Source: Reticulitermes speratus (lineage: Eukaryota > Arthropoda > Insecta > Blattodea > Rhinotermitidae). Taken from it: DNA of 64,000 bases. Shown in pieces: positions 1-13,215 of this stretch (position 1 is its first letter; every line of letters starts with the position of its first letter). The stretch spans positions 16,937,711 to 17,001,710 of the forward strand of contig JAJKFL010000012.1 in the NCBI GenBank assembly GCA_021186555.1, read 5' to 3'. The position numbers were made by a program, and so were the translations under genes. Under the pieces are notes generated by a model. The model saw only the letters and a program-made list of their open reading frames with translations. It made no database searches and was not told where the DNA came from.

Positions 1-69
1 AGTTATTTTATATGTATTGACAGCTGGTATGGTGACTTGTAGGAATGTAGAAGAGGGGCTCCACTCGCG

Positions 70-155
70 GAAGACGCAGATTTTCTCTTCCCCACGGCGT
101 CCAGACCGGCCCTGCAGCCCACCCAGCTACCCATCCAATTTGTACCGGGCTCGTA
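70..155 (+). mobile_element. SINE A/B core fragment
   Basis: GTCCAGACCGGCCCTGCAGC and CCCATCCAATTTGTACCGG match the core-proximal part of groups A and B. No head or 3' end. Confidence 0.55.
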
Positions 156-1963
156 ATTACGCACAGGGGCAACTTTACCACACGGACATAATGAGAAATT
201 TAGCTGAAGTTTTTTAGACGTTTTCCTCCGTACATATGTCCTGATAGTACCTCAAATCAAGCCATGGCCGCTTCCTTCCACATCCTTCCCAATTCACCAT
301 TTACTAACCATTCCACCACGCTACAAATCACGAGGGACTGGCACAGTCGCTAAGAAAAGATCTCAATACGGAACACACAAGCTAAAGAAATGTTTCTCTC
401 TAGCTATTAAACAGTATATCCCTACGCTGCGGTAGGGACTGCAGGCTCGACATTTGTCGATGAAACGTTAACCCGGGTTCTAAGAACCGCTTACTCAGGT
501 ACATATTTTGAATATTTCAAATTCACAGCATGCAAACTATGAAATACTGATTCACAATCGCCACTCAAGAGCTATACTGTACAAGTGTGTGTTAAATTAA
601 GGGTTGTATGTGGGACTGTAAAATTTTCCCTATTACATTTTCAACGGACATTATATTAGTAGGACAAATAAATTAAAAAATCGTATGCGTCTAGGTCTCC
701 CAAGTGGGCTTTTTCATTTAGATTTTCACCATAAAATTTTATAGGCATTTCTCATCTCTCTCACGACTAGCGTGAACCCAACCCAGACTAATACCCCAAT
801 CAAGAAATGTTTCTGGACAGTTAACATGAAATGAAGATGCAGAACAGTCCAGCAATACAGACACTGAAGTGCTGAGGCTCCCTTCTGCTACAAAAGTGGC
901 GCACAAATATGTGAAAGAGGATTGCATAAGCGTCCAATTACGTTAACCGCGCACCCGGTTGCACCTGCTATCATTAACCGCTTCCGAGGCTTGCGACCCC
1001 GATATTAGGATTCAGGAATGCGGTGAGCAGAGCAGAGGTCAGAGTTCAAAGGCCACATCGAGTGACACCAGAAAATTAGAATCTGCCTACTCAAGATTTT
1101 ATAAAGTAGATAATTTGTCAGAATGCTGCGTCCGAACATTTGTAGCTTCTGTTTGTGTTGGCTACTGGCAGCTTCTTCCCCGGGGTAAAGACTGCCGGAG
1201 CAAGAAGCTGTCTATTCACCGGCCAAAACATCTAACTAGCTTCTCGAAACATAAGCGTTTGTCAGAGTATATCTTTCAAATTTTGTAAACTTTGGTTGCA
1301 ATGGATATACGATGTTTTCCCCCTACATATAAGCGGTCGCATCATGAAAATAATATTCACTTATCAATATAATGAAGAATACAGTCCAGCACAACTATTT
1401 TATTATGGAAACCGTAAATGTTGTTTTATAAAAGTGCTACATGTTTCGGCCCGATCAGTTCACAAGCAGGCTTATGAATGTGTAAAAAATGTGGCTAGCT
1501 GTACAGCGTTACATTGATCATTACATGAAGCCTTACAATCACACGGCATATTCAATAAAATGGTTGAGTTGGAATGTATTATTTACTACAACGATAATTT
1601 ATGAAATACACCGGGAATTCCTTCATTAAGAAAAATTACTGCGGACCACAGTTTGGAGACCACGTTGCCATTTAATCTCCGGGGTTTAGTCTGATATTTA
1701 CAAGACAATGCGGCACATGAATTTAGAAATGTTTACTAACTCCAACCAAAGTTAAAACTCCCTCTAAAATACAAAAGAAACACACGAAATTGAATAAAAG
1801 AAGGTTTTTACTTCCGTCAGAATCATCAAATGGGTAGCCACTTGCCAATATTTATGATTTCACTACTCAAAATTTAATACAGACAAAGGAAGTCCTGTTG
1901 TTTTACAGAAAGCAGTAACCACAACAAGAAACACAATAACTGACCGGATATTTGGATGCAATG
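156..1963. other. No gene seen
   Basis: AT-rich sequence with only the repeat H fragment at 690-780. A 109-aa frame at 959-1288 has no recognisable motif and is not called. Confidence 0.6.
690..780. repeat. Interspersed repeat H, copy 1
   Basis: GTCTCCCAAGTGG, TTTAGATT and GGCATTTCTCATCT blocks recur in the same order at 54976-55055. Confidence 0.6.
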
Positions 1964-1976
1964 AACAAAAGAATGT

Positions 1977-2267
1977 AAAAACAAGTAAAGGTAATTACAG
2001 GCCTGGACAGGCCCTTAGGGTTCCAAGAGGTTGAGATTTCTAGACAATCGGCACATGCAGGTGGTTAAGGTTCTCAGCCCTACGCACCGGCCACCTTTAC
2101 CCACCAGGAAATATTCCTGGTACTCATTTCTGTTAGAGGCTAAGTCGACCTCAGGGCCATAGTGCGACCGAAAGGATTACGTCAATGAAAAATTCCAATG
2201 ACACCATCGGGAATCGAACCCGCGACCTTCCGGCAGTGCCTCAACCAACTGCGCCACCGCGTGCCCC
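1977..2267 (-). mobile_element. SINE group C with 13-bp target duplication
   Basis: The minus strand begins GGGCACGCGGTGGCGCAGTT, a tRNA-like head whose B-box-like part is GGTTCGATTCCC. The shared core and a 3' module ending near GGCCTGTAATTACC follow. AACAAAAGAATGT occurs at 1964-1976 and 2268-2280. Confidence 0.92.
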
Positions 2268-2280
2268 AACAAAAGAATGT

Positions 2281-3640
2281 TACGAAGTTAATTAACTGTG
2301 GGCAACCATGCGTACTGGAGTCACCGCAAAGCCACAAGAATGCAAAGTGGATGGGTCACAGCCGTCCACAGGTGTCGCGGTACATGAAGATGTAAAACGG
2401 CGTCGATTTTCACATGAAAAAATAGGATTTTCTAATTTCTAATCTCAAAAAGAAAAGACCCAATATAGTTGCGCATGTGTGTGAGTTAGGTACGTAAACT
2501 ATATTTCGTTACAAACGTTTAAAACAACGAAATGAACTTCATGGTACTTGGTACGAATGTCATGCCATATGAGGTCATATCGACTCCGTAATTCTTTCAA
2601 ACCCACATCATAATTTACGAAGAGCGCAAAGGCCTGAAACACAGGGTACAGGCTAACAGGCCTTACTATTCGACAGGCAGCAAGTTTCATTGTAGGATTG
2701 TGAACACCAATTCTGAGGGTTTCCGTATTTTTACTAGGTCCATCGAGACAAATTCTAAGTATCTTAAAACAGGCGAAGGCTTCTTTTTCCCATCACCATA
2801 TCCGTAGATTATTTTAACATATTTATCAATTAATAATCTTATCTCTATTAATTACTAACAAGATATCAGGAAAATTTGGAGCCCTGCAATAAAGCAACTT
2901 CTTTGAAATCGTTTAGATAAAATAGGACAACAACCTTACAGACAAGGTGGGCCTACCCATGTTCTAGATTCCATTCATGACTTGCATAAAATGAGTTATA
3001 ACTCCTCTTAACCCTTTGAAGACTGACGTTCTTATGAGTTACAGCCCATATAATACTCATTTTCTACCTCACAGAGAACACAGTCCGTCCCCATTATAAA
3101 TACAAATCGGTTGATGCTGTTTAAGAAAATAATCGGCATTTATTTTTCGAGTCATGTGGAACGCAGGAACACTGAGTGGGTAACACAGTGTTTCTTAGTG
3201 TTACAACGGGTAGTACAGACTGATGCCAGAGTGCTTTAAAAGGTTAGGTCTAAGTTCAATTAATATGTTAGAACACGTTCTAACTGGCCCCTATTTCGAG
3301 CGCACAAATTACAGTTTTTAAAGCATCTTCTTCATCACGACACCACGAAAATTTATTACCCAAATCCTGTCATGACCGCTAACGTTTAAGCATGAAGGAG
3401 GGGCCTTTGCTCTTCTGCGACGTTACGCGGCGTAAGTTGGTAATTGGTTACCGACGTTTCCGGACAAAATATCGGTCCCATCGTTAACAGTCATGCATTC
3501 TTCTTGAACTGGTTGACCCTTAAAAATGGAACCCACATGTTGTCCCGAAACGTCGGTAATCACGTAGAGATATACGATGTGTCACATCGCAGAAACGCGA
3601 AGACCATAATTACATTGCTGCGGAAGCCTGAAATCTTCAA
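2281..3640. other. No gene seen
   Basis: AT-rich DNA between a group C and a group A SINE. No long frame, tandem repeat or RNA signature noticed. Confidence 0.6.
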
Positions 3641-3652
3641 ACATGAAACTAA

Positions 3653-3953
3653 CGGTAAAGGTAAAGGTAAAGGTAAAGTTCTCCCTAGAACAGGCCACGA
3701 AGGCCCAGAGGGGGAGTAGAGGTATAGCTCTACTCTTCCTTTAACCCTGGCACTAGATGAGGGTGGGTGGTCAACTCCACGCCCCGGCCGCTTTACCCCC
3801 GGAAAAGAGACCCGGTACCCATTTTATAGGAGGCTGGGTGGGCCCCAGGGCCGGTCTGGACGGGTGCGGAAACTCTCGCCCACACCGGAATTTGATCCCC
3901 GGACCGTCCAGCTCGTAGCGAGTCGCTATACCGACTGAGCTATCCCGGCCCAC
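3653..3953 (-). mobile_element. SINE group A, full length, with 12-bp target duplication
   Basis: On the minus strand this reads from a tRNA-like head (A box TAGCTCAGTCGG, then a B-box-like GATCAAATTCC), through the shared core with GGTAAAGCGGCCGGGGCGTGG, to a 3' end with a (TTTACC)n tail, seen here as GGTAAA repeats at 3654-3678. ACATGAAACTAA occurs at 3641-3652 and 3954-3965, a perfect 12-bp target duplication. It was therefore mobilised by an L1/RTE-like machinery. Confidence 0.93.
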
Positions 3954-4774
3954 ACATGAAACTAATCTAAAAGTTATTTAAAAATTCGCTTCATTCCTCA
4001 TAAAAGCCCTTCACCGTCTCCTTATACAGAAAGAGGTTAATGCTGTTGAAGAAAATAATCGATGTCCCCCATGTATACCCCTCTCCGCTACGTCTGTAGT
4101 ATTGATATAAAATACCAAGAATGAAGGTGGAGTGAACTCTAGCGGCATAAGGTTCATAACAACCTTTACATATAGGCCTATGTAGCAGTTTGTTCAACAG
4201 TTGTACGGAACGTATACAAAAAACCCCTACACAGTTTTTCCTCTTCCGGTCGCAGTATGTACCTCGCACATTTGAATTACAGTTGTCACAGCAGCCGGAG
4301 ACACTTTGATACATTTCACCGTGATGGAGGTGTTGGTGACAGCAACCATTACAGCGCATTCTAGTTCAACAAGGATTTCGTGTCCTTAAATGTGACCACA
4401 CCCATTTCGGATGAATTTATAGTTTGGACATATGTTTAGCAGAGCGGTTGGCAATATAAAGAGGCTACTATGACCTTGTGCTGTCAGTGACCTCAACAGA
4501 CCCGAATACAACGTGCAATTAAGAAGTGGATTGTACAGCAACGTACATAACAAACTCATCCTGTGAGAAACGAGTTATCTCATGTGAGATATGAGGTTCT
4601 TATGGGGGCTACGAATTTCGGCTATCGTGAGGTTTAACGAGGTTATTCTCACTCCCTCAAGGCAAATGTAAGGATATGCCCTAATGATGAAGATGGGGGC
4701 AGCAGGTTCGTCTGCAACGTCTATACCAATCTACCACACTACACGGCGTCACATCTCAAAAATGTTTTTGTACC

Positions 4775-5032
4775 TGTGCATGCCATGAAGGCATATAGGG
4801 AGAGTATACGTACAGTTCGACTCTTTCTTAACCACAGCACTAGATGGAGGTGAGTAGTCAACTTCAAAGCTCCGGCCGCTTTAACCCCGGTACCCATTAA
4901 GTAAGAGGTTGGGTGGACCACAAAGAGGTCTGATCGATATGGAGAACATCAAAACTCTCTTGTCCCTGCGGGGATTCGAACCCAGATATTCCACCCCGTA
5001 ACCTAGTCACTACTGACTACGCCATGCCTGAT
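4775..5032 (-). mobile_element. SINE group B
   Basis: On the minus strand there is a decayed tRNA-like head with a B-box-like GGGTTCGAATCCC (around 4972-4984), a core with TTAAAGCGGCCGGAGC, and the group B 3' end CTATATGCCTTCATGGCATG. Group B differs from A in its head and in TGAAG(C/T)TGAC after the core. Confidence 0.85.
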
Positions 5033-5084
5033 CCTGAGTCAGCAAGCCCATAGCCCACCTATATAATGATTATTTGATCTGCGC

Positions 5085-5225
5085 ACGTTTGTCCTCCGAA
5101 GCCTCCAGACTAGCTCTGGGGAACACTCAGCCTCTTGTCCAATGGGTATCTTATCGGGGCCTTTGCCACATGACGCAAAACGGCCGGGGCTTGAAGCTGA
5201 GCACTCATCTCACCCAACATCGAGG
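5085..5225 (+). mobile_element. Partial SINE group B (core region only)
   Basis: Contains the CAGCCTCTTGTCCAATGGGTA segment followed by AACGGCCGGGGCTTGAAGCTGA, without head or clear 3' end. Old fragment in opposite orientation to the copy just upstream. Confidence 0.65.
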
Positions 5226-5802
5226 TTACCAATGCGTGGAAAATTAATATTAACGACTCGTCTTTCTGTGCCACTCAACACGACCTCTTCGTTTCGCGGA
5301 CACGCAGTAAGGCGGTCATGACCTCATGGGTCGGTCACCTCAGGGGGTTCACGGCCATGTAGTGTCCAATATCGGATCCGTGGCTCCTGTCTGTGTGAAG
5401 TTCATACAATTGTTCCGCTTTGCATTGTCCCGTGGCCTATGTTAACTTCCACTTGCGACAGCAGCAACAGACGTCAGGGTTACTGCGTGACAGAGGACAA
5501 CACCTGGCCACCGAGTTGAGAGGTACGACAGACACCAGGGAACAAGGTGGGAGTTATGCCTGCACGGAAAGTTACAGCTGTAAGTACGTACACTTGTAAA
5601 CACCTTTATATCATATTGCTTATTGTGTACACCACCCGCTTTATCATTAAAGAACGGCGTATTTTGCACACAGTGCGCTGACATGTCCTGTGTGATTCTC
5701 TGAATGTACGGTGTTTGTTCCTCTGACAGCGTTAAGCGATAGCAACGAGCAAGTTGGCTACATTTTCTGACTTTGCATTCCGGAGATGAACTCCATAACT
5801 CC

Positions 5803-6300
5803 ATGGAGCAGAGTCCTTCATGAGAAGCTAACAGGTCGTCAGCTAGTCAAGAAATTCCCCGCATTTTATGGAACCCGAAAGTTCATTACTGCATTCACAA
5901 GAGTCCGCCACATGTCCCTATCCTAGCCCAAGTCCGTGGCCTTGTGAAATGTTTCGTAACATCGTAAGATTTTACGGTGAGGAGTTGTTATTACGTCGCC
6001 CAACCGTCAAGCTGGAGGACCACCCCTTGTCGGTTGTCTGAGACTGTTTATTCAATATACTCGCAGCTACCCTCCATACCTGGAAGCCGTTCCTCCATCC
6101 GCAACCTGAGGACGTGTCACGCGACAGGGACTCGCTTATCATGGATTCCGGAGATGTCAAGTTCGAAGTTGTGTACGGACACTGACTGTCCGGAATTGAG
6201 TATTTTGTGGTTTTTCTCAGGCACTCCAGGCAGCTGCCAGAACAGTGACTTATACTAAGTGGCGACCGCTTCCTTTCATATTTTTTCCAGCAACTAACAT
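5803..6300 (+). repeat. Interspersed repeat G, copy 1
   Basis: About 110 bp (5814-5930) aligns with 59839-59955, sharing TAGTCAAGAAATT, CATTTTATG and ATGTCCCTATCCT-type blocks. The distal half is not shared. Probably a fragment of a dispersed element; class unknown. Confidence 0.7.
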
Positions 6301-6664
6301 CCAATCATTCGAAGCGTAATTAAAATACAAATAAATAAACATATTAAATTAATCGGCTGGTCTTTATAATGGAGACACAAAAAGCTTTTGGGAATTAAAA
6401 ACTGGGTTTCTAAATCTGAAATAGACGAATTTCAGGCCTCAAAGTTTAAACTGCAGATGTTATTTGGGTTGGAGATATTTTCTGTATCGAACGATAAATT
6501 TTATTTATATAGAATGGGATAAAAAATAAACTGCTATATTTATCGATGCTGTAATAATCGCACATACCTAAGCAAATGACGATGGTGATGAAAAGTCTTT
6601 AAAGTAAAATAATTTAGCACAAATTTTTCTCAAATATTTCTTTAACAGTATCAGAGCTAGTGAA

Positions 6665-6940
6665 AGCAGTTACTTGAGGCGACATAGACGCGGGAAGATA
6701 GATGGAGGAAGAAGGTAAGAATGAGGGGAAGGGAAAACGAGAAGGCGAAGAATAAAATAAAGCACCTTATAGAATAAGAAACAGAAAATTAGTGAAGGAG
6801 ATGGAAACATAAGTGGAAGATGGAAAGAAGGAAAGGAAGATAAAAATGAGGAGGGGGAGAAGCAGAATAAGATGGAGGAAATCAGAAAACAAAACAATAA
6901 ATGAAGGAGGAGTAGATGAGAAGAAAACACGAGGTTGTTT
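6665..6940. repeat. Purine-rich low-complexity tract
   Basis: The plus strand is dominated by GAAG, GGAG and AAAA motifs for about 270 bp, with few pyrimidines. Short frames on both strands arise from the composition. Confidence 0.8.
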
Positions 6941-7275
6941 CTGTATATGGTACTGTTCACAAAACCATCACTCCACTAAACGTGATTACAATATGAAAGG
7001 ATAAATTAAAGGAAAAAATGAAGAGGCATTTGAGGTTCTCACGGCGATGAATATGAGGTCTGCTGTCTCCTGGGACGTGGGTCATCTACCCTGATGATGA
7101 TGACAGAAAGTTTTGACGTGTCGGTAAACAGCAATCTTGAACATAATAAATGGTTCGCAGAGGTTTCTCATTACAACGACTGGAGCTCATAAAGCCCGAC
7201 AAGTGTTTCACGGGAGAGAAGCCAGAATTATTTTCGCTAATATGCTTATTACTAACATTCCACTTACATTTTAGA

Positions 7276-7520
7276 AGCCTGCTTAGCTCAGTCAGTACAG
7301 TGACACTGCTACAGGCTGGACAACCGAGATTTGATTGCCAGCACGTACAGAGATCTTTCGTTCCGCTGTCGCGTCCACAATGACTCTGGAGCCACACAGC
7401 TTTCTTGCGTTAAAACGGTCCGGGATTGAGCTAACCAGTCATCCTATCTAGTACAGACTTTAAGAATGCGTGGAGTTATGCCTCCATTGACCATGTCTTC
7501 ATGGTGTGGTGCTTAATTAA
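7276..7520 (+). mobile_element. Decayed SINE group B
   Basis: Head CTTAGCTCAGTCAGTACAGTG with a B-box-like GAGATTTGATTGCC. The middle is poorly conserved. The 3' end is TAAGAATGCGTGGAGTTATG then CATGTCTTCATGGTGTGGTG, as in other group B copies. Confidence 0.7.
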
Positions 7521-8124
7521 ACAGAGAACTCATCTACTATTAGAAACACATGGTAGAGCGTGACATTCTATCTGCATTAAAGTTTAAACTCTTCAAAGTC
7601 TCTTCCGATTCCGTATATTTAAAAGTTCGTAAAATCAGTACCCCATTGTTACGTATAGTCTTTCTCGTCTTTTGTCTCTTTTAAAATTATTTACAATAGG
7701 GAATAAATCCCGTCGAGTTTACATCTCGGTCCACCTTATTCAAACAAACTGAAGCCATGAACTTATCACTCTTCTCCACATTTCCGAGTACAAAGAACTA
7801 CGGATTGGTCCACAAAGTCTCTAATGCAAAGACAAAGGCGATGCTTCCTACCTTCGCTTGCTCTTTCTTTCTTCTTGGAGATCATGCAAGGATTCACAAT
7901 TAAATGACGTTGTTGTGTGCACATAATAGTCTATTATCCATAAAAACATATAATCTTATATTACTGTGGACAACCTACCAACATTGGTCACCTGACTACT
8001 TGAATCAGCAGTTTTGCTTGATACAGTAGTTGTCTAACCGCAGCAGGTGTTTGTTTTTAAGGAGTAGAAGACTTTCCCCTTTTTCAGCAGGAATGTTTAA
8101 AGAACCCAGTTGTTACAAAATAAT

Positions 8125-8379
8125 TTTTTTCAATGGCGCAACAGCCCGTAGTTGGCCAGAGCCTCCTCATTATCGAGGCTTCAAGATCACACTTCAGACA
8201 CACCACGCTCGGTAGGACTCCTCTGGACGAGTGATCAGCCCGAAGCAGAGACCTCTACCTGACAGCGCACAACACTTAAAAGAGACAGACATACATTCCA
8301 ATATAGACTCGAACCCGCAATCTCAGCAAGCGAGCGGCCGCAGACCCACGCCTTAGACCGCACGGCCACTGGGATCGGC
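8125..8379 (-). mobile_element. SINE group D with 14-bp target duplication
   Basis: The minus strand starts GCCGATCCCAGTGGCCGTGC, a class-II tRNA-like head (GCGGTCTAAGGCGTGGG and a B-box-like GGGTTCGAGTC). A body with TCAGGTAGAGGTCTCTGC and CCAGAGGAGTCC follows. Flanks 8111-8124 and 8380-8393 match at 13 of 14 positions. Confidence 0.92.
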
Positions 8380-8393
8380 TGTTACAGAATAAT

Positions 8394-9759
8394 AGTCATA
8401 TTAATTGGTTCTCCAGAGCTATTCGGAAACAAAAGCCAAAGAAGTAATGAAGTAGTCCAGAGTCTCCGAAAGGGGATGGTGGAGGGGGAACAACATGATA
8501 AATAATTCACGTTGATCTCTACCTCAGACATTAAACAAGTTATGCAGTGAGAATTGTTTCATTCAGAACAAGACGACCAAGCACAACAACAGCAGCTCAT
8601 TCTTTGTGATTACGTAAATGAATGCCGACTCCATCTTTGTAATTCTTCTCCCCACACAACACTTTCGCTACAGCGACTTTTAGCCACAAAATATTCACTA
8701 CAAGCGTCTGATTTAACCCCCATGTGACTTTTTCGTGTTCCCGAAACGGAAAACCTCTTTAGAGGGTCTAATTTTGAATCATATGAAGACGTTCGGACTA
8801 CTTTGACAAGAGTACTTCCGGGACTTTCGAAAAATTATTTGCTGGCTCATTTCCAGGCACGGCAGAGACGTCTGGATTTGTGTAGTACGACATGACCACA
8901 TAAAAGAGATGAAACAAACGGCTCGTATGTACTTGTATATACAATTCAGCTACTAAATACGATAAATAACAAGTTACGTTTACTTGGGCAGACTAACGTA
9001 AATCTGAAGATATTCTGACCTCAGATTCGAAATAGGTCCACACGAATTGGGTTCTACAAAATAAAGTGCTTTATTCCTTGGAAAGTTGACAGCTCCTCAG
9101 TTAAATTTTCAGATTTTATGGCTCGATAATTTGATCATCCTGTACACTGTAGCCCGCAGGTGGACTATTCTATGCCGGCGAAATTCAGGCCATATTTTGA
9201 CGCCTATTTCTCTAAGATACTTTCAATATTAGCCTTTTATTTACGTCTAGGTAACGCGTCTGTAGCTGAAATTTTAATTTTCTACGTCTGAAAGCATAAA
9301 TGACATTAATTTTCTCTCCTTCCCATACATTTTACATCAATAAATTCACTTAATTTGATTATTACCGCTTTACCGTTCGTAAGGGCATAGACCCTGAAAT
9401 AGATATAGATTTATGATATAGCAATATGCGTGTGCGACTATACAATGAAGTGACGTTTAAACCACAACTGTTAATACCAAAGTCGATCTTCCTCAAACTG
9501 CAGAAACTGATGAAGACTACAGAGCTTCGGTTTCAGTCCCAAGGGCAGAAGTGTTCGGAAATCGTTCTCAGAAATGTCTTCCTCCCACCATATCACAAAT
9601 TACACACAGGTTCATTGTGTGTACAGCGACTGCTTAACATGTGTTTGGTAATGTTTATCCTACTCTAATTCGTGCAAGAGTGGGATAACAAACAGAGGCA
9701 CAGCTCCCAAATAGAAGGGCTGGCGTCAGTAGCCTCAAATACCTGGTACAAATAACTTG
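8394..9759. other. No gene seen
   Basis: Unique-looking AT-rich DNA between two SINEs. The longest frame is 80 aa with no motif. Confidence 0.6.
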
Positions 9760-9771
9760 CATTTACTCCGA

Positions 9772-10058
9772 TATAAAGGTAACGTTCACCCTAGAACAGG
9801 CCATGAAGGCCCAGAAGGGGAGTAGAGATATAGCTCTACTCTTTCTTTAACCTCAGCGCTAGACGGGGATGGGTGGTCATCGCCACACCCCGGCCGCTTT
9901 ACCCCCGGGAAAGAGACCCGGTACCCATTGTACAGGAAACTGGGTGGGCCCCAGGGCCGGTCTGGGCGGGTGCTGAAAATCTCAACCCCACCGAGATTCG
10001 ATCCGCGGGCCCTCCAGCCCGTAGCGAGTCGCTATACCGACTGAGATAACCCGGCCCA
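9772..10058 (-). mobile_element. SINE group A, full length, with 12-bp target duplication
   Basis: Same head, core and 3' module as the copy at 3.7 kb. CATTTACTCCGA is present at 9760-9771 and 10059-10070, a perfect duplication. The tail next to the 3' end is short. Confidence 0.93.
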
Positions 10059-10118
10059 CATTTACTCCGACATATTCAGTTAAAAGTTGTCCGTTGTTAA
10101 CTAAACAGGCAATGACAG

Positions 10119-10152
10119 AATAATAATAATAATAATAACAATAAAAATAATA
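10119..10152. repeat. (TAA)n microsatellite
   Basis: Imperfect TAA repeats directly after the group A SINE region. Confidence 0.9.
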
Positions 10153-11202
10153 AGTTGGCTTCCCATCCTACTTCTTCTCAGATGGTCCACCGCCAGCTTA
10201 GAGCCACGTCTCCCTGTACCAAGCACAAATCATAAGTTCTATACTTCCTTAAAACATTTATGCATAACGTGAGGTACGCCTGAAATGCTGCAATAAGAGG
10301 CATGGAAATGTAACAAAAAGTCGTTGTTCATTTACAAACAATGGATCGTCATAGTTGGGAGTTCTTTTCGGTCGCTTGGTTACGGTCCTGACAATGGCAC
10401 ATGGGAGGCCCGAGGTCTCTCACATTACAAAACTCGGAGAGTCCTTCATTAGCACGACAATCCATTCACCTCCTGATTCAAGGTGGAAATTTCATGACAG
10501 AGGTATGATAGCCATCCAGCGAGCAACGTAGCGACTTTTCTGGGGGACCGGCAAAACGTAACACTGTCAGATACAGTGGTTATTGTATGTACCACCCGCT
10601 GTGATATTAAAAGAACTCTGCACGCTTTCACACAATGCGATTATGAGATTCTGATGAATAACAGCGATTATTTCCCTATACAAGATTAACCCTTTGGTCT
10701 TTATAATGCAGAGGCAGTGTGCTTGCTGTGAGGTAGAAAATGAGTCTTTAAATACAGAGTGGCGCAAAAGTCACTTGACCTTCGGTGTCTAAAAACAGAA
10801 AGGCCGTAAATATGATAATGTCGTCGTCTTCTCGTCTGCCAAAGTATCAGGGACGAAGACTTCGACGATTTGTCAGTGTAGGAGAAGGGCACTTTAAAAA
10901 CAAAATTCTACTGTTTGCCTGTCGTGCAGGAACGACATAAGACTGCAGAAAACTGAACAGAGGAGCGCCTCCCAACAAGAAAAATAAACCGAAATTTGTA
11001 GTCAACACCTTAATAATCCTACTGCGTATTCAGAAGGTCACAGGGTGCAATGTGGGACCGAAGATCGCATATCGTGACTGAAGGTGTGCGTCGTTTTACT
11101 CAGTCTCTTCTGGCAAATTCCGGCACAGAAGACATTTAAATTAGATCATAACCGCTAGACAACCCTCCATTCGTCTACCATACCACAACCACCAATAACG
11201 AC

Positions 11203-11234
<32 letters not shown>

Positions 11235-12799
11235 CGTCCACACAGTCTTATCAAATATCTCAAAGAATTCATAGCTTGATAATTCTAAATATGTCACTTT
11301 CTACTTTAGAGGCTTTCTCTGTTAGAATAGTTCAATTATAATTAATATCTGCTATTACATGGTTGAACAAATTTCATAGAGTTATAACAAACTAATTTGC
11401 AACAAATAAGGACCAGTGCTTTATAAGTGACACATCTCATGCGTAAACTGGAAAGGGTTCAAGCAGTATCTATATGCATGTATTTCTTCTTACTCGCGAG
11501 CATGATTCACATAATTATACTGCAACGCTACAGGGCTTTCGTGACTCAGAGCTTACACAGCAACAACCAGACATCGACTTATATCGACTAACCTGAAAAT
11601 AGAACATAAAGAGTAATAGTAAATGCATTATACAAAAAATACTAATGAAAATTCGGAGAACCATTATAAAAATCATATTGTGTATTCTTGGTCACGACAC
11701 CTTACAAGCTGCTAGGTGGTTGTCAACTCTGAGGAGTGCCATACAGACTCCATCTTCGGGTTACTCTAAAATGGAACCAGTACGTTCCTGTGAAATATTA
11801 CCATCTTCAGTAAACCGTAAAGATGAGGCAGAATGCACTACAGGCGTCCATAAATTCTCCAAAAATCTAGGAACCGTCCCAAAATTATAGACATCGCAAG
11901 GATGACATAAAGCAAGTTACACAGGAAGAACACGTAAATATTAGGTGTCACCGTAAATATTTAGTGGCCGGGCGACCTGGCGCCCGATATTTGTGCAACC
12001 GTGATGTATTGTACGTCCGAAACTTTGGTATCAGTCTACCAGACTATATGATGTCATAACACAAATACCACAGGACCACCGTACTACCAGAAACAGGCAC
12101 CCATCCACTCGCTAAAATTAACGAAGGAGAATGTAACCTGTAAAGTAGGTTACCCTGTCTATCTCGTACATGTTACCCTGCACAAGTGCATATCTGTAAT
12201 GACTCTCAGCTACTAGACTTGCTAATTAGCAATGGGGTAAAGCTTTACTGTCTATTTTGTAACGCGGCACACTACTGGTCACGGCCTTTCGAAGCAATTA
12301 ACACACAATACAACTCCGTATAGCACCATAAATGCCTTTGGGACGGCCCCACACTGCATAAAATGTGGGTCAGCTTTAAATTATATGACAAAAGGGCCTT
12401 GTGTTAAATCCTGTCTGCTCTGATTCTATTCAGGTTATTGCGCCGTATTTAGGGACGGTCTTGAGAAATACTGACGGCAAAAGGGTACTGGGAAGATAGA
12501 GATGTAGATGGTGAACTATTAAAGTTCGTTTAAAGAAAAAAAAAAGCTGGCAGTATTTCATAACGGGGTGTTAAGCAAAATATTTTGAACCTAAGAGACA
12601 GGAAATAATTGAATAATGGAGAAAATTCCTACAAACCACTTTGCGGCACAGCTTTACACAGCAGCCAGTTCTGCCAGGGACCTCCAAGTGCACATACACA
12701 CTACCGTACTGCAAAATGTCGATTTCATAACTTTATCGTTACAGTTTAAAATTAAATGTCCTGGTGACTATATGACGATCTTCTGACATTTCACACCAT
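10153..12799. other. No gene seen
   Basis: Contains the (ATT)n tract, a lone inverted-repeat arm at 10763-10782 and repeat I scraps near 11700-11790 and 12015-12065. No coding evidence. Confidence 0.6.
11206..11234. repeat. (ATT)n microsatellite
   Basis: About ten uninterrupted ATT units. Confidence 0.95.
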
Positions 12800-13215
12800 G
12801 CAGTTTGGTAAATGGGTACAAACATTTCCGAGGAACTTGCTACCTCCAGCTTCAATGCATCTTTAACGTCAGATCAATCTCCTGGAGAATCCCAAAGTTC
12901 GTCACCTTGCTCTCCATCACTGGATCTCGCCCTAAGCCAGTTCAATCCTTTCCACATCTTCAGACTACTTATCTCCCATCTGTTCCATCTAAACACACTT
13001 CTTTGGGTAATCTCCCCTCATTAAGGCTTTCGAAACAGAATCCTCCGAGTTCAAATTATCGTATTGTGGAGTCTGACACCATGCAGACTTGTAGACGAAT
13101 ATAAACTTTTGGAGGAATATGCCTCCCCGTCTTCATGTCTGAAGTTCCATCCTGAAGATGGGAGCAATAATCCTCAATACAATACTACACAATATCATAC
13201 CCCACCAGGACCTAA
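12800..13215 (+). repeat. Interspersed repeat I, composite
   Basis: 12809-12860 (ACAAACATTTCCGAGGAACT) and 13065-13210 (GAGTCTGACACCATGCAGAC, GGAGGAATATGCCTCC) are pieces of a repeat seen also at 12015-12065, 13785-13860 and, inverted, at 52900-53005. Short frames across it are repeat-derived and not called as genes. Confidence 0.55.

Noticed and set aside
3991-4359. 122-aa Cys-rich frame on the minus strand
   Set aside because: The Cys pattern has no regular finger or knottin spacing, there is no signal peptide, and it sits between two SINEs. Likely chance.
12805-13104. Overlapping 70- and 99-aa frames
   Set aside because: They fall within repeat I scraps found elsewhere in the window.
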